The translations under genes and the position numbers were made by a program. A DNA stretch of 64,000 nucleotides. Origin: Chalara sp. BL73 (Eukaryota; Ascomycota; Leotiomycetes; Helotiales). Shown piece by piece: positions 32,801 through 44,819 of this stretch (positions are counted from its first letter, which is position 1; every line of letters starts with the position of its first letter). The stretch is taken from contig CAKJVC010000150.1 of assembly GCA_918026815.1 (NCBI GenBank), forward strand, positions 806,001-870,000, given 5' to 3'. Below the pieces are notes generated by a model, which made no database searches, had not been told where the DNA came from, and saw only the letters and a program-made list of their open reading frames with translations.

Positions 32801-35800
32801 CTAACGACACATGATCCAAGACCCGTTCAAAGTAAAAGAAGCCCAATGATACGGCGTCATATTCCTATATTGGGTCCTCAGCTCGAGAATGCTCTTTTGC
32901 AAAATAATTGCGAGGTCAATGACCTGTGATGCCGATGCTCTCGACAAATTCTGATGAAACAAGTGGGCAAATATAGCAGCGGTCGGCACATGGACATTCC
33001 ACATAGTACCCACTACAGAGGAGACGCCTCCGCAGAGAAGGGCGGAAGTCATTCCCCTCGGCTCATCCAGGTTGTCAAGGCTCCCAATGGCGGATCCGCA
33101 TGCCAAGAGGAGCATAGTTGATGTCTTTACATTGATGCTAAAAACGTCCAAGGCCGTGAATCTAGGCGATGGCTGGGCTAGTCCCGCAATTCGCTCACCC
33201 GGCGCAACTGCCTTGGGTGATAAGCGAATCCCCTGCAGCAACTTGTTGTCATGGTCATCGCAATGCCCGATAAAAGATACAACATCCGTCGAGCCCAGCT
33301 CATTCGTGATACGGTCCTTTCCAATGTTTTTTCCATGGATCAATCCTTTCTCGGTTATGCCCAGGGTCTCTAGAATGCCCCCATATACATTTTTCGTGGC
33401 TTGATCAGACAAGGCGCGACCCTCATCAGTCTCTTCGAATACGGCTATAAAAGACCGAGACAATTGGGGCCGCTGGTTCCTCCGCTTGAGCTCTCTCAAA
33501 ACACACTGGTGAAGCGTTGTCATGCTGTGGGTGTATACAACCGGGTTTCGCTCTATGACTGTTTCCTTCACATTTTCTGACACAGTCGCAGCGTGTAATG
33601 GCATCCCAAACAAATCCTGGGTAGGCGAAAATACAAGGAGGTCTCCTGGCTCCGATAGCCAAATTGCTGGATAGACCAGCCTCGACAGAGCCCAAAAAGG
33701 TGTCATGTCAGATTCGTCCAAGCGAGATCGTGTGCGGCCGTCTTCCTTCTTTGCGAAGTGGGCTTTCCATGCTTCCGAGTCCTCCACCCGGAAGTTGGTT
33801 GTATAGTTGTGTACTTGACCCCTCGCCAGGATAATGAGACAATAGTACTGGTGTGTGACGACCCAATCAACGAAAACGATCTCTTTCTTATCAGCTTTTG
33901 GGATGGCAGTCTTTAGCCACTGCAAATTTTCGATTGAAACTGGTTGACCCTCTCTGAGATCGAGCAGCTCTTGCAATACTGGCCTGCTCCGCATTCGCTG
34001 CCTGTGAGTATTAAGCTCCCATTTGATAAGGCTGCTAGTGTCGGGGGTGTTTGGGTCCAACTTTGCGACGATAGTCTCCTCCTGCTTTAGTAACTCTCTT
34101 GCCACTGCGTCCTGGTTCAGTCGTTCTTTCAAGAAACAAGGTATGTTTATTCCAAGTCCTAGGGTGTCAGAGGTGCTTCGAGCCTTCGATTTCTGGACCC
34201 AGCGCCACAGTGTTCCCAACTCCTTCAGCTCACCATACAATCGAAACGCCACTTCGAATACCTCACGGCTGCCGTTGGCCTGGCCGATGGTTTGTCTGAC
34301 TATAATCGCTTGTTTGGTGTCCTTGAGGGCCGAAAGGTGATTTCTATCTAAAGCTGCCATATCGTCAAGTTCATCGAGACCTCTTCGGGCTTCTTCTACA
34401 GGAGAGAAGCTTTTGACGCTTCGAATACCAAAGAGCCTCGACTCCTTCACTCGCACATAGTTAAGGCCATTTAAGAATCCAGACATCCAGAGTCCCAAAA
34501 GGAGCCTGGCGTTCAACGTAGTTGCCGCATGGTTGCCATACTTTTCTAAAAGCTCTCTGGCTTCTTGGTACAAGGTGATAGCTTTGGAGAAGTCTGAGTG
34601 TTCCGACCCGGAGTTGTCTTCCTTGATCCGCCAGAGCTTCTCATGAAAGACTGCAAGCTGTTGCCGAGCAGTTCCTGCGAGGTAAGAATGAGACTCGGCA
34701 CTATATAACTTTATGACTTCCTCGTTCAATTGTACCGCCGCTCCTAAGTGTTGGAGCTTCACCTCCATCATCAGGGCGTATTCGCTTCTGAGGAATTGGA
34801 GTCTTGCCCGGATCTGCCCGGCATGACCGGCCCAGATACTCGAGGCGGGCCACCTTAGCTGCTGTGAGTAAATATCAACAATATATAAAACTTGTTTAAG
34901 AAGGTTCTCAGTATCATCGATGTTTCTCTTGTGATTTTCCCCTTGCTGGACATACAGGTTGCACAAGTTGCAGAGTCGTTGAACCTGAACAGCTTTGTCT
35001 TCGGGGTCATAAGAACTCTCGATAGTGCATCTAACCCTTCCTAAATCTGTACCCAAACTATGGCACTCTGACAAATAAGTGGTCACGTTTGCCGAATCGG
35101 TCTCGCCTTTTACTCTGGCGAAGAATGGGTCGAGCCCCAATATCGCAGCCATGCGTGGTGGAACGGCGTAGGGATGCTTGGATACCAAATCTGCCGCCTT
35201 TTCCGAGTCCCCAAGATTGTTGTAGCTTTCTATTAAGACTTGAATAACATGGCTGTGGAGATTTGGCGCCTCCATCTCGAAAATGTCATTCCGCAGACTT
35301 TTAAGACCACCAAATATCGCTCCCATGTTGCCCCCGCCTTGCAGCCAGAGCTTGTAGTTCAATATGCTGATGGCAGCCCAGATAATGGAGTTTTGGCATC
35401 GATTTCTGATCGACTGAAGGGACCCTTCCACCCTTATCTGAAGAGAACGGTCAGCCCCAAGACCTCCGCGTGCATTCAGCTTGATGATTCCCTTAACACA
35501 ACTAATCGCCTCAGTCCAGCTACCACGAACCTCTAATCTCCCCTTCATTGTGAAAAGCTCCTCCGTTCGCTGCGTCAAGTCACCTTCGCAGAGTCCGTGT
35601 TCGAGCAGTCTCGCTCGTACGACATCTGGGCCGTAGGCATGAGATACCTGCATGAAGAGAGCCGCTGACTCGTTCAAAATTTGCCTGTAAGTATCTGGAG
35701 CATGTTGCTGCGTTGATGCTAGCATGTGCTCCGCCTTACAGAGAAGTGAATATGCACGAGTCAAGCTCGGAACGGTAGGGTTGGACAGTAGTTGCTCGAG

Positions 35801-36440
35801 CATCCCTTGCGAGTCCAGCTCCGCATCGGAGAAGTTTGGCATGGTTGCAATAAGCCTCGCTTCATCATATCGGCCGGCTTGGACCAAGCAATTAAACAAT
35901 AAGGGAAAGAAGGGCAATGGGAGGGTTGGCAGTGTATGTTGAAAGCCGACAAGTTTGAACAGGCTACACAGACCGTGATAGAACAATATTGACTCAATCT
36001 AGAAGCATCAGTGGCCTGCCAGGAAGTAATAATACAAGTTAAACTTGAACACGAACCATTTTCGAGTCAATATTAGCATATGTGGTGTAATTCGCAGATG
36101 CCAGCCATGCCAGCTTTTGCTGGAAAATGTTGCCAGCATCTTGTGACGGCTGAGTTAACTTGCCTGTAGTCAGGGCCAGAACGAAAGCATTCAAAAGTGA
36201 AAACAACCCGTAGCTGTGATTATCGTGAAATTCTCTGCCTCCGGAATGTTCAATTAATCCAAGACGTTGGCGGCAATCATGTACAAGACCTTGCTCCAAC
36301 GCCATAGCAGCAGCTTCGATTGCCGCATAAGGCTGATGAATAACCGCGTCCAAGTACTCAATCGCTTGGCCATAGTAGCCAAGGTCTCTGAGTCTCCGTG
36401 CCTCGCGAATTCGCCAATCAACTGCAGCATTGTGGTCCAT
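32801..36440 (-). CDS. TPR-CHAT protein (caspase-clan peptidase-like), 1193 aa
   Basis: Two exons: 36440-36057 and 35998-32801, separated by a 58-bp intron with acceptor TTCTAG. The N-terminal and middle ~800 residues are helical with TPR-like motifs (LGYYGQAIEYLDAVI, AGRYDEARLIATM, FSKAITLYQEARELLEKYG). The C-terminal ~300 residues form a CHAT domain: the catalytic pair is His1040 in VSFIGHCDD and Cys1095 in LLLACGSAIG, followed by SALLCGGVSSVVGTMWNV and a C-terminal MTPYHWASFTLNG. Both catalytic residues are kept, so it should be an active cysteine peptidase or a close relative. In bacteria TPR-CHAT proteins are effector proteases of immune systems; in fungi CHAT proteins are abundant but poorly known. 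The ATG at 36440 is the first true ATG; the frame upstream starts only with TTG. Confidence 0.85.
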
Positions 36441-36881
36441 AATGGATTCGTATCTAGACTGGCGCGAACGATGTAAGGAGGAAAGACAAAATACTGGAAG
36501 AAAATTCAAGGCATGATCAGATTTATGTGACGAGGCCGCTTCTCACAAGGCGGGGTTTTTGACATTTGTACCAATCAAGGTTAGGCAATACACGTCGGCC
36601 GTCTGTACCACGGTGGCGCTCTCACCTGAAGGGACCTACATCAATGCTGAATCCTAGGCATTGGAGCTAAGAACGAAACTGAAACACGTACGTGGCCTCG
36701 AAGCATGGCATTTATACTCTTCCACTGGTAGGCTCTATATAATCAAGTGGGGGAGGCTGTTTCCTAAAGAGTTTTGCTCTTGACTTCTGCACCATATCGG
36801 AATTCTCGTTGTACCTTGTCTTCCCTAAAGAGAAAGGCTACCTTGCTTCCTCCACGCAACTCCAGTCCCCAAACTATTACC
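36441..36881. promoter_or_regulatory. Divergent promoter region
   Basis: The CHAT gene and the orphan gene at 36882 start back to back with about 440 bp between their start codons. A TATA-like tctatataatc is at about 36732-36742 for the + strand gene. No shared motif was identified. Confidence 0.4.
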
Positions 36882-37750
36882 ATGGCAGCCAGCCCTTGTG
36901 CCAATGACGTGCCCGATGAGAAAGCTGTCTTCTCACGAAACGTTGACCTAGAGATCGACCGATTCGGTATGGAACTCGGTCCTACCTTTCCAAAGCCACC
37001 GCAAGAGATAAACAAATCTTCCAGCCGTTTCGGTGGCGTTAAAGTAAATGGCTGACGCATTAATGGCGAGGTCATTGCAATATCCCAAAAAATATATCAA
37101 GAACAACAATGTACATTTATGCTGTTTCGATTTCGATTTCCCTGGGAATTTGGAGCTTCCGAGAGGCTCACAAGTGCAAATATCGAGGTACGTTTCCTGC
37201 CTGATGTTGGAGGTGAAGCGAAAAGACTAGTTGTGCTTGACTTTTCCCCAAGGACCATCGAGTCAAATGTGGCGACTAGGCAGGTCTCACAAACCGCCAG
37301 TCATAACCTCTACACATCCCTGTCGCCAGGTTTAGGGCCCTACCAGTTGGTTTAGGAGCCAGTTTGAATAGGCAAACGGAGACGAACTATGAAAAGCAGT
37401 TCGAAGTGTCAGTGAAAGGGCAGTCAAAGCAGAGTCGGAAAGCCGAGGTAAATAACGACCCAGATGACTTGGTAGATTGGATGCTAAGAGAGAATGAGAC
37501 TCAAAAAAAAGCAATACCAAGAGAAACCATAACAGCCGTCGTTGTTCAGCCAAACCCCACATCCCTTCGGGCTATCGTGAAGACAATGGGGACCAGCTCA
37601 GGAGTTGGCTGATTCGGGACACTATGGTCAAAGAAGTCTCCGTTGTTGATTGCAAATCTGAGCGGGACAGAATTCGCGGCGAGTCCGAAGCAAGATGGGC
37701 TTGAACGATTGACGGAGGAGAATTGGAAAGCTTATGCTGGGATCAATTAA
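36882..37750 (+). pseudogene. Conserved fungal hypothetical, beta-rich, apparently frameshifted
   Basis: Coding-like segments follow each other in changing frames: 36882-37050 (MAASPCANDVPDEKAVFSRN...), 37119-37350 (FGASERLTSANIEVRFLPD, VVLDFSPRTIESN, RQVSQTASHNL), 37364-37580 (NRQTETNYEKQFEVSVKG, VNNDPDDLVDWMLREN, ITAVVVQPNPTSLRAIVKTMG) and 37615-37750 (LLIANLSGTEF...WKAYAGIN). The pattern is that of an uncharacterised beta-sandwich-like fungal family. One intron after 37044 (GTAAAT) is plausible, but the changes near 37340 and 37600 lack clear splice sites, so I treat it as broken. Function unknown. Confidence 0.5.
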
Positions 37751-38560
37751 CCATCCTTCCAGTATCTTAAAAGGATTAGTATTTAGATAGCCGGAATATC
37801 CACAATTAATTTACGAGTCCGTTTAAGATTTCCTTTTACGTAAATATAAAAGACAGTTTCCGAGGTTTTCCAAGGACTTCACCGGTTACAGTTACGAGCT
37901 AATTAAAGATTGCTGCGTAGCTCAATTACACGCTTTAATACCGTATTCTTTTTCGCAAATGCTTGAAACGGCACATGTACGTAAAGAAATCAAACCAAAA
38001 TTTTATTTCTTGAATATTCACTTAATAATTTGCTTTATTACGCTGATAGTGCTTCTAAGAACGTAACCCCTTTTCTAGCTTTAGATGCAAGTTTATATTT
38101 TCACGGAAATGACATGTTGGTTTCTATCTTGCAGAGTATGGCAATGACATACTACTTGTTTTCCAAATTTAATTAAAACGAGTCAATGCCAATGCTAAAG
38201 ACGAAAATGCTACAATTACTCTATCGTGGGCTGCCACAACGAGGAATTATTCCGTGGCTTAATTGCTGCTAGAGAACGAACACGACGTCAATGCTCAAGG
38301 GGGTAAATACAGCAATGCTCTCCAAGCTACTGCTATAATAGGACATGAAACAATTGTCAAGATGCTCAGTCGTGTGACTACGCAGGAAATCATAGTCTTA
38401 TTGCTACCACAATATGGTATTCGGCAACCCTCAAGAGCGAAACACTCATCAGTAGCTACCACGAATCTTTCACTCCTACTTCAACCCGTATGTGGTGAAT
38501 CTATACATAGCCTAGCTGAACTCTGTAGAATATAGAGCTAGCCAGATCTAGACATTTGAA
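37751..38560 (+). pseudogene. AT-rich ankyrin-repeat relic, RIP-like
   Basis: The segment 38185-38365 reads VNANAKDENATITLSWAA followed, after a stop, by LLLENEHDVNAQGGKYSNALQATAIIGHE, the repeat pattern of fungal NACHT- or HET-linked ankyrin proteins (DVNAQGG-YGNALQAAS). The sequence upstream to 37800 is AT-rich with similar broken coding. The A+T bias and stops suggest repeat-induced point mutation of a former multi-copy gene. Confidence 0.55.
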
Positions 38561-38994
38561 TATTTGCAATCGTACAATATAGATAAAGCAGAGCCGAGCT
38601 GAATGTGGATCTGAGATCCATATCTATTAGGGGTGTGTCTTTCTAGAACCAACAAACAAGTCACACAGACCTCACACGATATTAATTTAAGATTGATAAG
38701 GTTCGTGGTTCAAACATCTCAAAAAGGTCCAGTTATCATCCCCAATCAGCAACATTGAAGAGGATAACTGGCTTGGTGGTGTCCACTCAGCTGCAATTCT
38801 GACCCTCCCAGATCGTCCAATCGGAGCTCGCCAGATTCAGCTCGCCCCTCAAAGGCCTCCCCTCGTAAGAAGGATGGGTAACCACACTATTAAAGCAAAC
38901 GAAGTGGTGAACTAATCTGCTTTCCCAAACATGAGAGGACAGAGTAACTCGTGACTTGGCCCCAGCCTTTTATCCCCTCTTATGATTATTCCTC
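38561..38994. other. Intergenic region
   Basis: No feature recognised beyond the presumed promoter of the 38995 frame. Confidence 0.35.
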
Positions 38995-39360
38995 ATGCCC
39001 GACTTGAGCCAGTTTCGCATGGCAGGCCAACCATGGAACCTTCGACTCCACAAGGCAGCCCTCCTTCTTAGTCTGATTACCCGCATCCGGCGCGTTGGCC
39101 TCCTCTCCCTCACCTCCCTCCTTGCGAGCGGCATCGCCATCATCCTCTTTGCCCGAAACATCTACAACACCAGAGCGGGCCGCTCCGGTGAAGCACCCAA
39201 CGACGCCAATCAGGCCATTTTCCGTGTCAGCTCGGAGCTCAGCGTACAGTCCTGGCTTGCAGTGCTGGGTGTAATCTTTGGCACGCTATCCTATGGCTTG
39301 GCTACGACATACGTCCACGCCTTCGTTTTGGGGCAAATACTCTATCGATACTTGTATTAA
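38995..39360 (+). pseudogene. Truncated N-terminus of a fungal membrane protein
   Basis: The 121-aa frame starts at a good ATG, has two hydrophobic segments (VGLLSLTSLLASGIAIILF and SWLAVLGVIFGTLSYGLAT) separated by a short polar loop, and then stops at the edge of AT-rich sequence. The pattern fits the start of large plasma-membrane proteins of unknown function common in ascomycetes, like the relic at 44.8-46.6 kb. It may instead be a real short protein. Confidence 0.4.
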
Positions 39361-40048
39361 ATTAGCAAAAAAGAGCTGTTCGTGCTAGGTTAAAAGTAGT
39401 ACAAATAAAATATTAGAGCAAATTGTATTTTGTGTGAAAGTCTGATCAAATAGCTATAGCAGATTTATTAATAAGTCGGCATAAGTAATCGGCTGGCACA
39501 GAAGGTCAGTTTGTACAAGAAATTAGCTTGTACTGGTTTATAAATTGTGCTTGTTAGTGCTAAAGCGTTATTTATACTAATGTAACAACTCAAGGCGAAC
39601 AGGGATCTCGATCCGTGCATCTCAGAAAGAAGGACTCAAAAGTATGAACGGCTATCAATTGTTCTAACAAAAAAAACAAGCTACTGATAGGAGAAAAAAA
39701 AAAGAAAGCAGCTCTTTATATACAGGAAACTATACAGGCCAGGGGCCAGTGTAAGCGAGGCCTTATAGTGTCAAGGGCCGATTCCTAAGGTGCTCTAAGC
39801 GAGACAGGCCAGGTCGTGACAACTAAAAGCTTTTTTATACAGGCAATGTATAAATATAAACGGTGTATTAGTACAAACAATGTACCAGTACTATGAACAC
39901 ACTAGTCCTAATGTACTGCTTGTACTAATATGTTACAAAGTTACAAATTGCTCTCCGTTTATTGATTGTGTTATGGAAACCTCTTAGATTGCCTGGCTAG
40001 TTGTTGATCATGTTCGAGAAGGCGATCGACTATGAAGTATTCAAAATT
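39361..40048. other. AT-rich intergenic region around the solo LTR
   Basis: Apart from the solo LTR nothing was recognised; base composition is strongly AT-biased. Confidence 0.4.
39576..39826 (+). mobile_element. Solo LTR (241 bp) with target duplication ACTAA
   Basis: The element 39581-39821 starts TGTAACAACT and ends GTCGTGACA, flanked by ACTAA at 39576-39580 and 39822-39826. A TATA-like tttatatac lies near 39716. Its last ~80 bp match the relic at 21203-21274; several differences between the two are C-to-T or G-to-A, as expected from repeat-induced point mutation. It is a different family from the 174-bp LTR. Strand is set by the direction of the TATA and of the matching end. Confidence 0.8.
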
Positions 40049-42214
40049 CTACAGGGTAATTCTCTCCTCGATAGCCTCTTTCATTATGCTCACTATTCCT
40101 TTATGGCTGTTTCCCTTACTCTCCGCCAGCTGCAATGCTGTTAACCCCTTCGCATCAGCAAGCCTGACATCTGCTCCCCTCTCTATCAATACCCTCACCA
40201 CCTCGGGGCGGTTGAACATCGCCGCTGCATGGAGCGGAGTGTATCCACCTACATTCGGCTCCAGCTTGGCGTTGATGTCTGCTCCTTTATCCAGGAGTAA
40301 GTTAATCATCCTGACATTATTGCAATTCGCCGCCCAGTACATGGCGGTATAACCTCTTGGATCCTGTACCATAACGTCGGTACCTGCATTGATCAACTGC
40401 TCTGCATAGACCAAATAGTTGCCAGCGCACATTCCTAAAAGATGAACATTCGATTTTGCGCGGCCAAACTGCGGATCTTCTCCGTTGTCTAGCAGAAGGC
40501 GGAACATGGCTGGCCCTTGGTTGCTCTTGTAGTCCCGAGAAACTCGAAGCAGTGATACCCAGCTATTCTTTCGAAACCATTCACTTTTGTGATATTCGCG
40601 ATCGTGATATGGCTGAAACGAGTGATTTTTGTTAGGAGATATGTCTATATTCAGCAAAGCTCCGTGCTTCAGTAAGAGTTTCACGTGGTCTACCCGTTCG
40701 AGAATAACTCCTACTTGCAGTAGAAATATGTCTAAAGTCAGATAATTTTAGCTACGCTACTGATCATTAAAACTGATAGACAGGGGTTCCTACCCGTTTC
40801 AGCTTCAGGTGTATTTGCATCAAAACCTTCCTCCAAAAGTAAAGCGAGACACTTGAGATTGTCATTCTGTATTGCAAGATGGACCAAAGGGAATGGATCT
40901 GGGTTGTTGCTGAACCTCTTAGCAAGAGCGTGAATCACTGGTCGGATACCAGAGAAGTCGCCAGTATGTTGTCGTACTGCATCAAACAGCACCCCTGAAA
41001 AGCCTTCCATGCTACACCCTCGTTCAATGAGCAGAGAAGCCAGAGACCATGACTGTTTCTGCATAGCCATTCGAATCGGTGTAAGGCCGTCCATGTTCGT
41101 AATGTTGATTGTGCTTGAGTTGTAATTTAATAAAAGCTCTGCGATTGCCCGGTCGTTGTATATTATGCAAACATGTAGCGCTGTCTGTCCATCCGGAGAC
41201 CGCGGAGTCAAGGGGCTACCGCTTGACAGCAATTCTCGTACAGCGTCCTTATCACCCGCCGAGACTGCTCGTATCAAGGTACTGTGAGATCTTGGATCAG
41301 GTAGATTATCGAATTTCGATGTATTATCAAGACTATGCGCTTGCTGTCAGCCATATCTATCCCAACACTTTGAACTGCTTCTTAACTTACTTATGGGGGT
41401 CTCGCAGATGCTGCTCGTTTTCTTACAGAAAGTGATTAGCGTATGGCCGACGGTAAAGAAGATAATCATGTGTTTACCTGTTAGAGAATTCTGGATCTCT
41501 TTCCTGAGCCGTTTGAACGCGTGCTCTCTCCCTTCGCCATAGATGGGCGTAAATAAATGCTAAACATGCCTAATAGTGAGTACGCTTTGTCTTCTGCGCG
41601 CGTGGTCTGTCGATTTTGCGCCCACGATAATCGCTCATCGACTCCGAATTGAGACAAAGGGGCTTTTTCAAGCACTGAAATTGGAATCCCCGTTATCTCG
41701 TGGATCTGTCGCTTTAGAGTTATCTTATCTCCTAGTGGCTTGCTATGTCGGGAGAAGAACTCAAGTGAAGTTGGGGCGAGGAGTTCTTGAAGGGTCCACC
41801 CCGCGTGAACCATCTGCTTTGCCGAAAAGCTAGTTCCCAGGGCAGCAGGTGAGAGTTATTGTCAATGTCGGAGGTAGATCCCGGAACATCTGATAGATAG
41901 ACGTAGCATTTCGCAGCATCGCGGTACCAGCGAAACATTGAGCTGATAGCCTCTGCAAGCTCAGTGCTATTCGTTTTGTCGATGCAACAGGTATCAACCC
42001 AGAAATATTGTATGTGATCCCGGCCAGCCTGTTCTCCGCAGAATCGGATCTTTTTGTAACCAGCCTTATCTTCGCCCGTGCCAGCCATCAAGTCATTAAA
42101 GGTAACTTCCTCCGCTTCCCATGTGTGCGAAAGTATAGCATACTTGGGTACATCGCTTTCAAAGAACTCGATCAGGCTGAAATCACCACCGTTGTTATGC
42201 TGTAGCAGACGCAT
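40049..42214 (-). pseudogene. HET-domain/ankyrin-repeat protein with two frameshifts
   Basis: From the ATG at 42214 the HET domain reads MRLLQHNNGGDFSLIEF, YAILSHTWEAEEVTF, FWVDTCCIDKTNSTELAEAI and MFRWYRDAAKCYVYLSDV up to RWFTRG; the expected GWTLQELLAP continues one frame over at 41798. One base is missing in a run of four G (41799-41802). A second shift lies near 41541-41548, between SLLGMFSIYL and IYGEGREHAFKRLRKEI. Then come introns (first donor GTAAAC at 41477) and ankyrin repeats: 41277-40738 (TALHVCIIYNDRAIAELLL) and 40684-40049 (YTAMYWAANCNNVRMINLLLDKGADINAK, YTPLHAAAMFNRPEVVRVLIERGADV). The ankyrin part is fully open, so the damage is young. Allorecognition or heterokaryon incompatibility is the family role. 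Confidence 0.78.
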
Positions 42215-43009
42215 TATTCGACTAGGTTCGACGACCGCGCGAGAGAGGGTTCTCGGTAATTATTGAGTCGTCGGGTTGACATAGATGCGAAGTTTAAGGT
42301 GAGATTTGGGAGAATCTATCGGGTTGAGGCTGGCGCGCTCAGCTGAACGACACCCTTGTGGCAATGACATCGTGCAGCACTGTAAACGCGCAAGACCGCC
42401 AATTGACCGGGCTCACCGCAGGATATTCGAAGTCACTCGATTGAGCCACGAGCTGTTCTTGTCTGTGAAGGGGAAACTGGGGAACATGAAAGTGGATGAC
42501 AGAAATCTAACTTCCAGAATCTACCTTCGATCAGCCATTTAGGTGGTGTCCCAGCGTCAACTTCTGGCATTTTCCGGATAGTGTAACCTTGCACCTTACG
42601 CAGATATTTATTATCGATCCAGCGCTTGCTTGTGTCACCAGATGCGGGGAAGTGCGGGAAAGACTACTGTAAATCTGTAGTTGTCTACGTATTTACTTGT
42701 AGCCACAGGCTTGGTCGAACTTTGGATACTCTTGATTACATAAGAAAGTTTACGAGGGGAAGCAGCGCACAGAGCCTGCCAAGCCCCTGCCCCGCACAGT
42801 ACATTTTTTTATTGTCCCAAGCCTGAGCAAATCCACTTGCCAATACTTACTTGTACTGTAGGTTATCGCTCGGCCCGCCCCGCACTCACCACCACCTATT
42901 CACCTAGCCGCGGAATCCAAGTCGTCAGTGCACAGCCCCCTAACCTCCTCTGCTGACAATTGAACACATCCTGCATTTGATCCAGCTATTACCACCAGGA
43001 CTATTTTCA
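42215..43009. promoter_or_regulatory. Divergent intergenic region, HET-ankyrin and DUF6601 genes
   Basis: The two genes start back to back about 800 bp apart. No specific elements were identified. Confidence 0.35.
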
Positions 43010-44062
43010 ATGGACGGACGGAGACTACAGTGAGTGAAGCAAGACATTATATCAAAAGCTGGGAGTAACGCTTATCGTAGACGCCCGGCTTTAGAAAAGC
43101 TCACCCCGCCGATACCGAAGATAAACCCAGCAGGGGTTTCATCTTGGATAACGCATGAACCTAAGTTGCTCCATCGTGCAATAGCTTTCGAAAAGTACAA
43201 ATACCTACGACCAAATAGCGACGCTTGTACTTACCTAGCCCTTGACCTGAAAACGCCAAGACTCAACGATATCCATCAGCACCTTTGGCTTGCTGGGCTT
43301 CCAAGTGCTGCACGTCCTTTGCACCGACAAAAGCTCATTGGTCGTAGTATTTTAATCACCGAAGACCCAGACGAGCATCTTGTCTGGTTCGAAGCTCAGA
43401 TCTTCATCAAGCCGCTACCCGACTTCCTTCTCGACTACGGCTATTGGAACAACAATCTATGTTCAGATCAAGAGTTACACGGGTCTGCATGTGGCCTTCT
43501 CCTTTCCTATGCATGGCTCGTACGCCATAAGAGCGATCTCGACATTGCGAAAGAATCTAGGCTAGTATCAAAGGATATCGAATGGCCCGACTGGGTCGAG
43601 TTTCTGGAAACCTTTCTCGATAATATCAATCTCGAGACGTTGAGTGACATCAATAAACGATACAAGTATGGGGAGTTGCGCTTGAGCCGGCTCAACGCCA
43701 TCTACAGGTTCATCCCACCTGCATATTCCATCAATAATTTTATTCGGGGATATAGAGCTGGATCAACCTGGTATAATGCATTCTTCGAGCGCCATTTTAA
43801 ATGGATGCTAGCCGTATTTGCTATCATCTCAGTTTTCCTATCAACCCTGCAGGTTGGCCTTGCAACGACGAGATTGCAAAGTAATGGACCCTTTCAAAGC
43901 GTATCATATGGATTTGTTTTGGCCGCGTTGGCTTCTCTTGTGGCAAGTGTGACTCTGATCACCTTGGTATGGCTGGGCTTGTTCTGGTATTACTTGCTAT
44001 CTACTTGGCGGAATGACAGAGTGGTGGACTGTAAGAGATGTGCCGGGGTGCCGTCACCGTAA
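43010..44062 (+). CDS. DUF6601 membrane protein
   Basis: A 20-bp first exon (43010-43029, starting at ATG) joins through a 51-bp intron (43030-43080, GTGAGT...TCGTAG) to 43081-44062, giving 333 aa. Family landmarks are HLWLAGLPSAARPLHRQ, ILITEDPDEHLVWF, IFIKPLPDFLL, GLLLSYAWLVRHKSDLDIA and YKYGELRLSRLNAIYRF, ending in two membrane spans (MLAVFAIISVFLSTLQVGL; a second at about residues 287-315). The architecture resembles two-TM CorA-like folds but no transport motif is seen. DUF6601 proteins are common in ascomycete accessory regions and their function is unknown. Without the mini-exon the frame has no ATG near its start, which supports the intron. Confidence 0.82.
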
Positions 44063-44819
44063 GCGGACTTGAATGTATAAATGTGAGGTAATGAAACGTT
44101 AGATAGCTCTGGGTAGTAGCTAAGCATGACAAGGCGGTAGTGATGCACCGGCGAGCACCGGAAGGGGGGAGAAGGTACTTGGGTCAGAGTAACCGGACAC
44201 GCTTAGTAACGTTGCTATTTCACTAGCGAAAAAAATGCTTTCAAATGCGGAATCAGATCCTAGGCTTTCAGCATCTGTACACAGCATGATCAGGAGAATC
44301 TCTAAATGAGTAATAGTTGGTAGAGATCAGCGTTTAAGAGAACCCTATGTTATGTTTACTAGTAAAGCGGCAGGCTGATGGTAGTGCAAATGCGGAAAAG
44401 TCAATTTGCGACAGATCGCTTATGGTTGTAGAGGTCTTCGTGTACTCGGTTGGGCTGCTGAAATCGGCAGGCATGGTCGCTGTTTTATACAGCCTTAACC
44501 GCTCGCTCAAGCTGTCCAACACATGCTCTCCTTAGCTTAGAAGGTTCCATGGAGTGTCCCACCCGCACGAAGTCTATATAAGTAGAAGTAGTTTCTTAGA
44601 TAGGAACTTCATGCACAACTCAAATAGCATTCTTTCTATACTAGCAACGAGGACTCTTACGTGACGCACTTACTTCTTTCCAACCCATCCTATGGTTTTA
44701 CTTAGCCTCGAACCCGAGACTCAGGCGGAACATTACACGAGCTGCCAGGTAGGGTGATGCTAAGCGCAACTTTTGCTGAGGTCATCGTCATCAAACCGCA
44801 GGCTTATATTCAGCACTTG
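44063..44819. other. Intergenic region
   Basis: No supported gene; short openings on both strands at 44334-44535 shadow each other. Confidence 0.35.
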
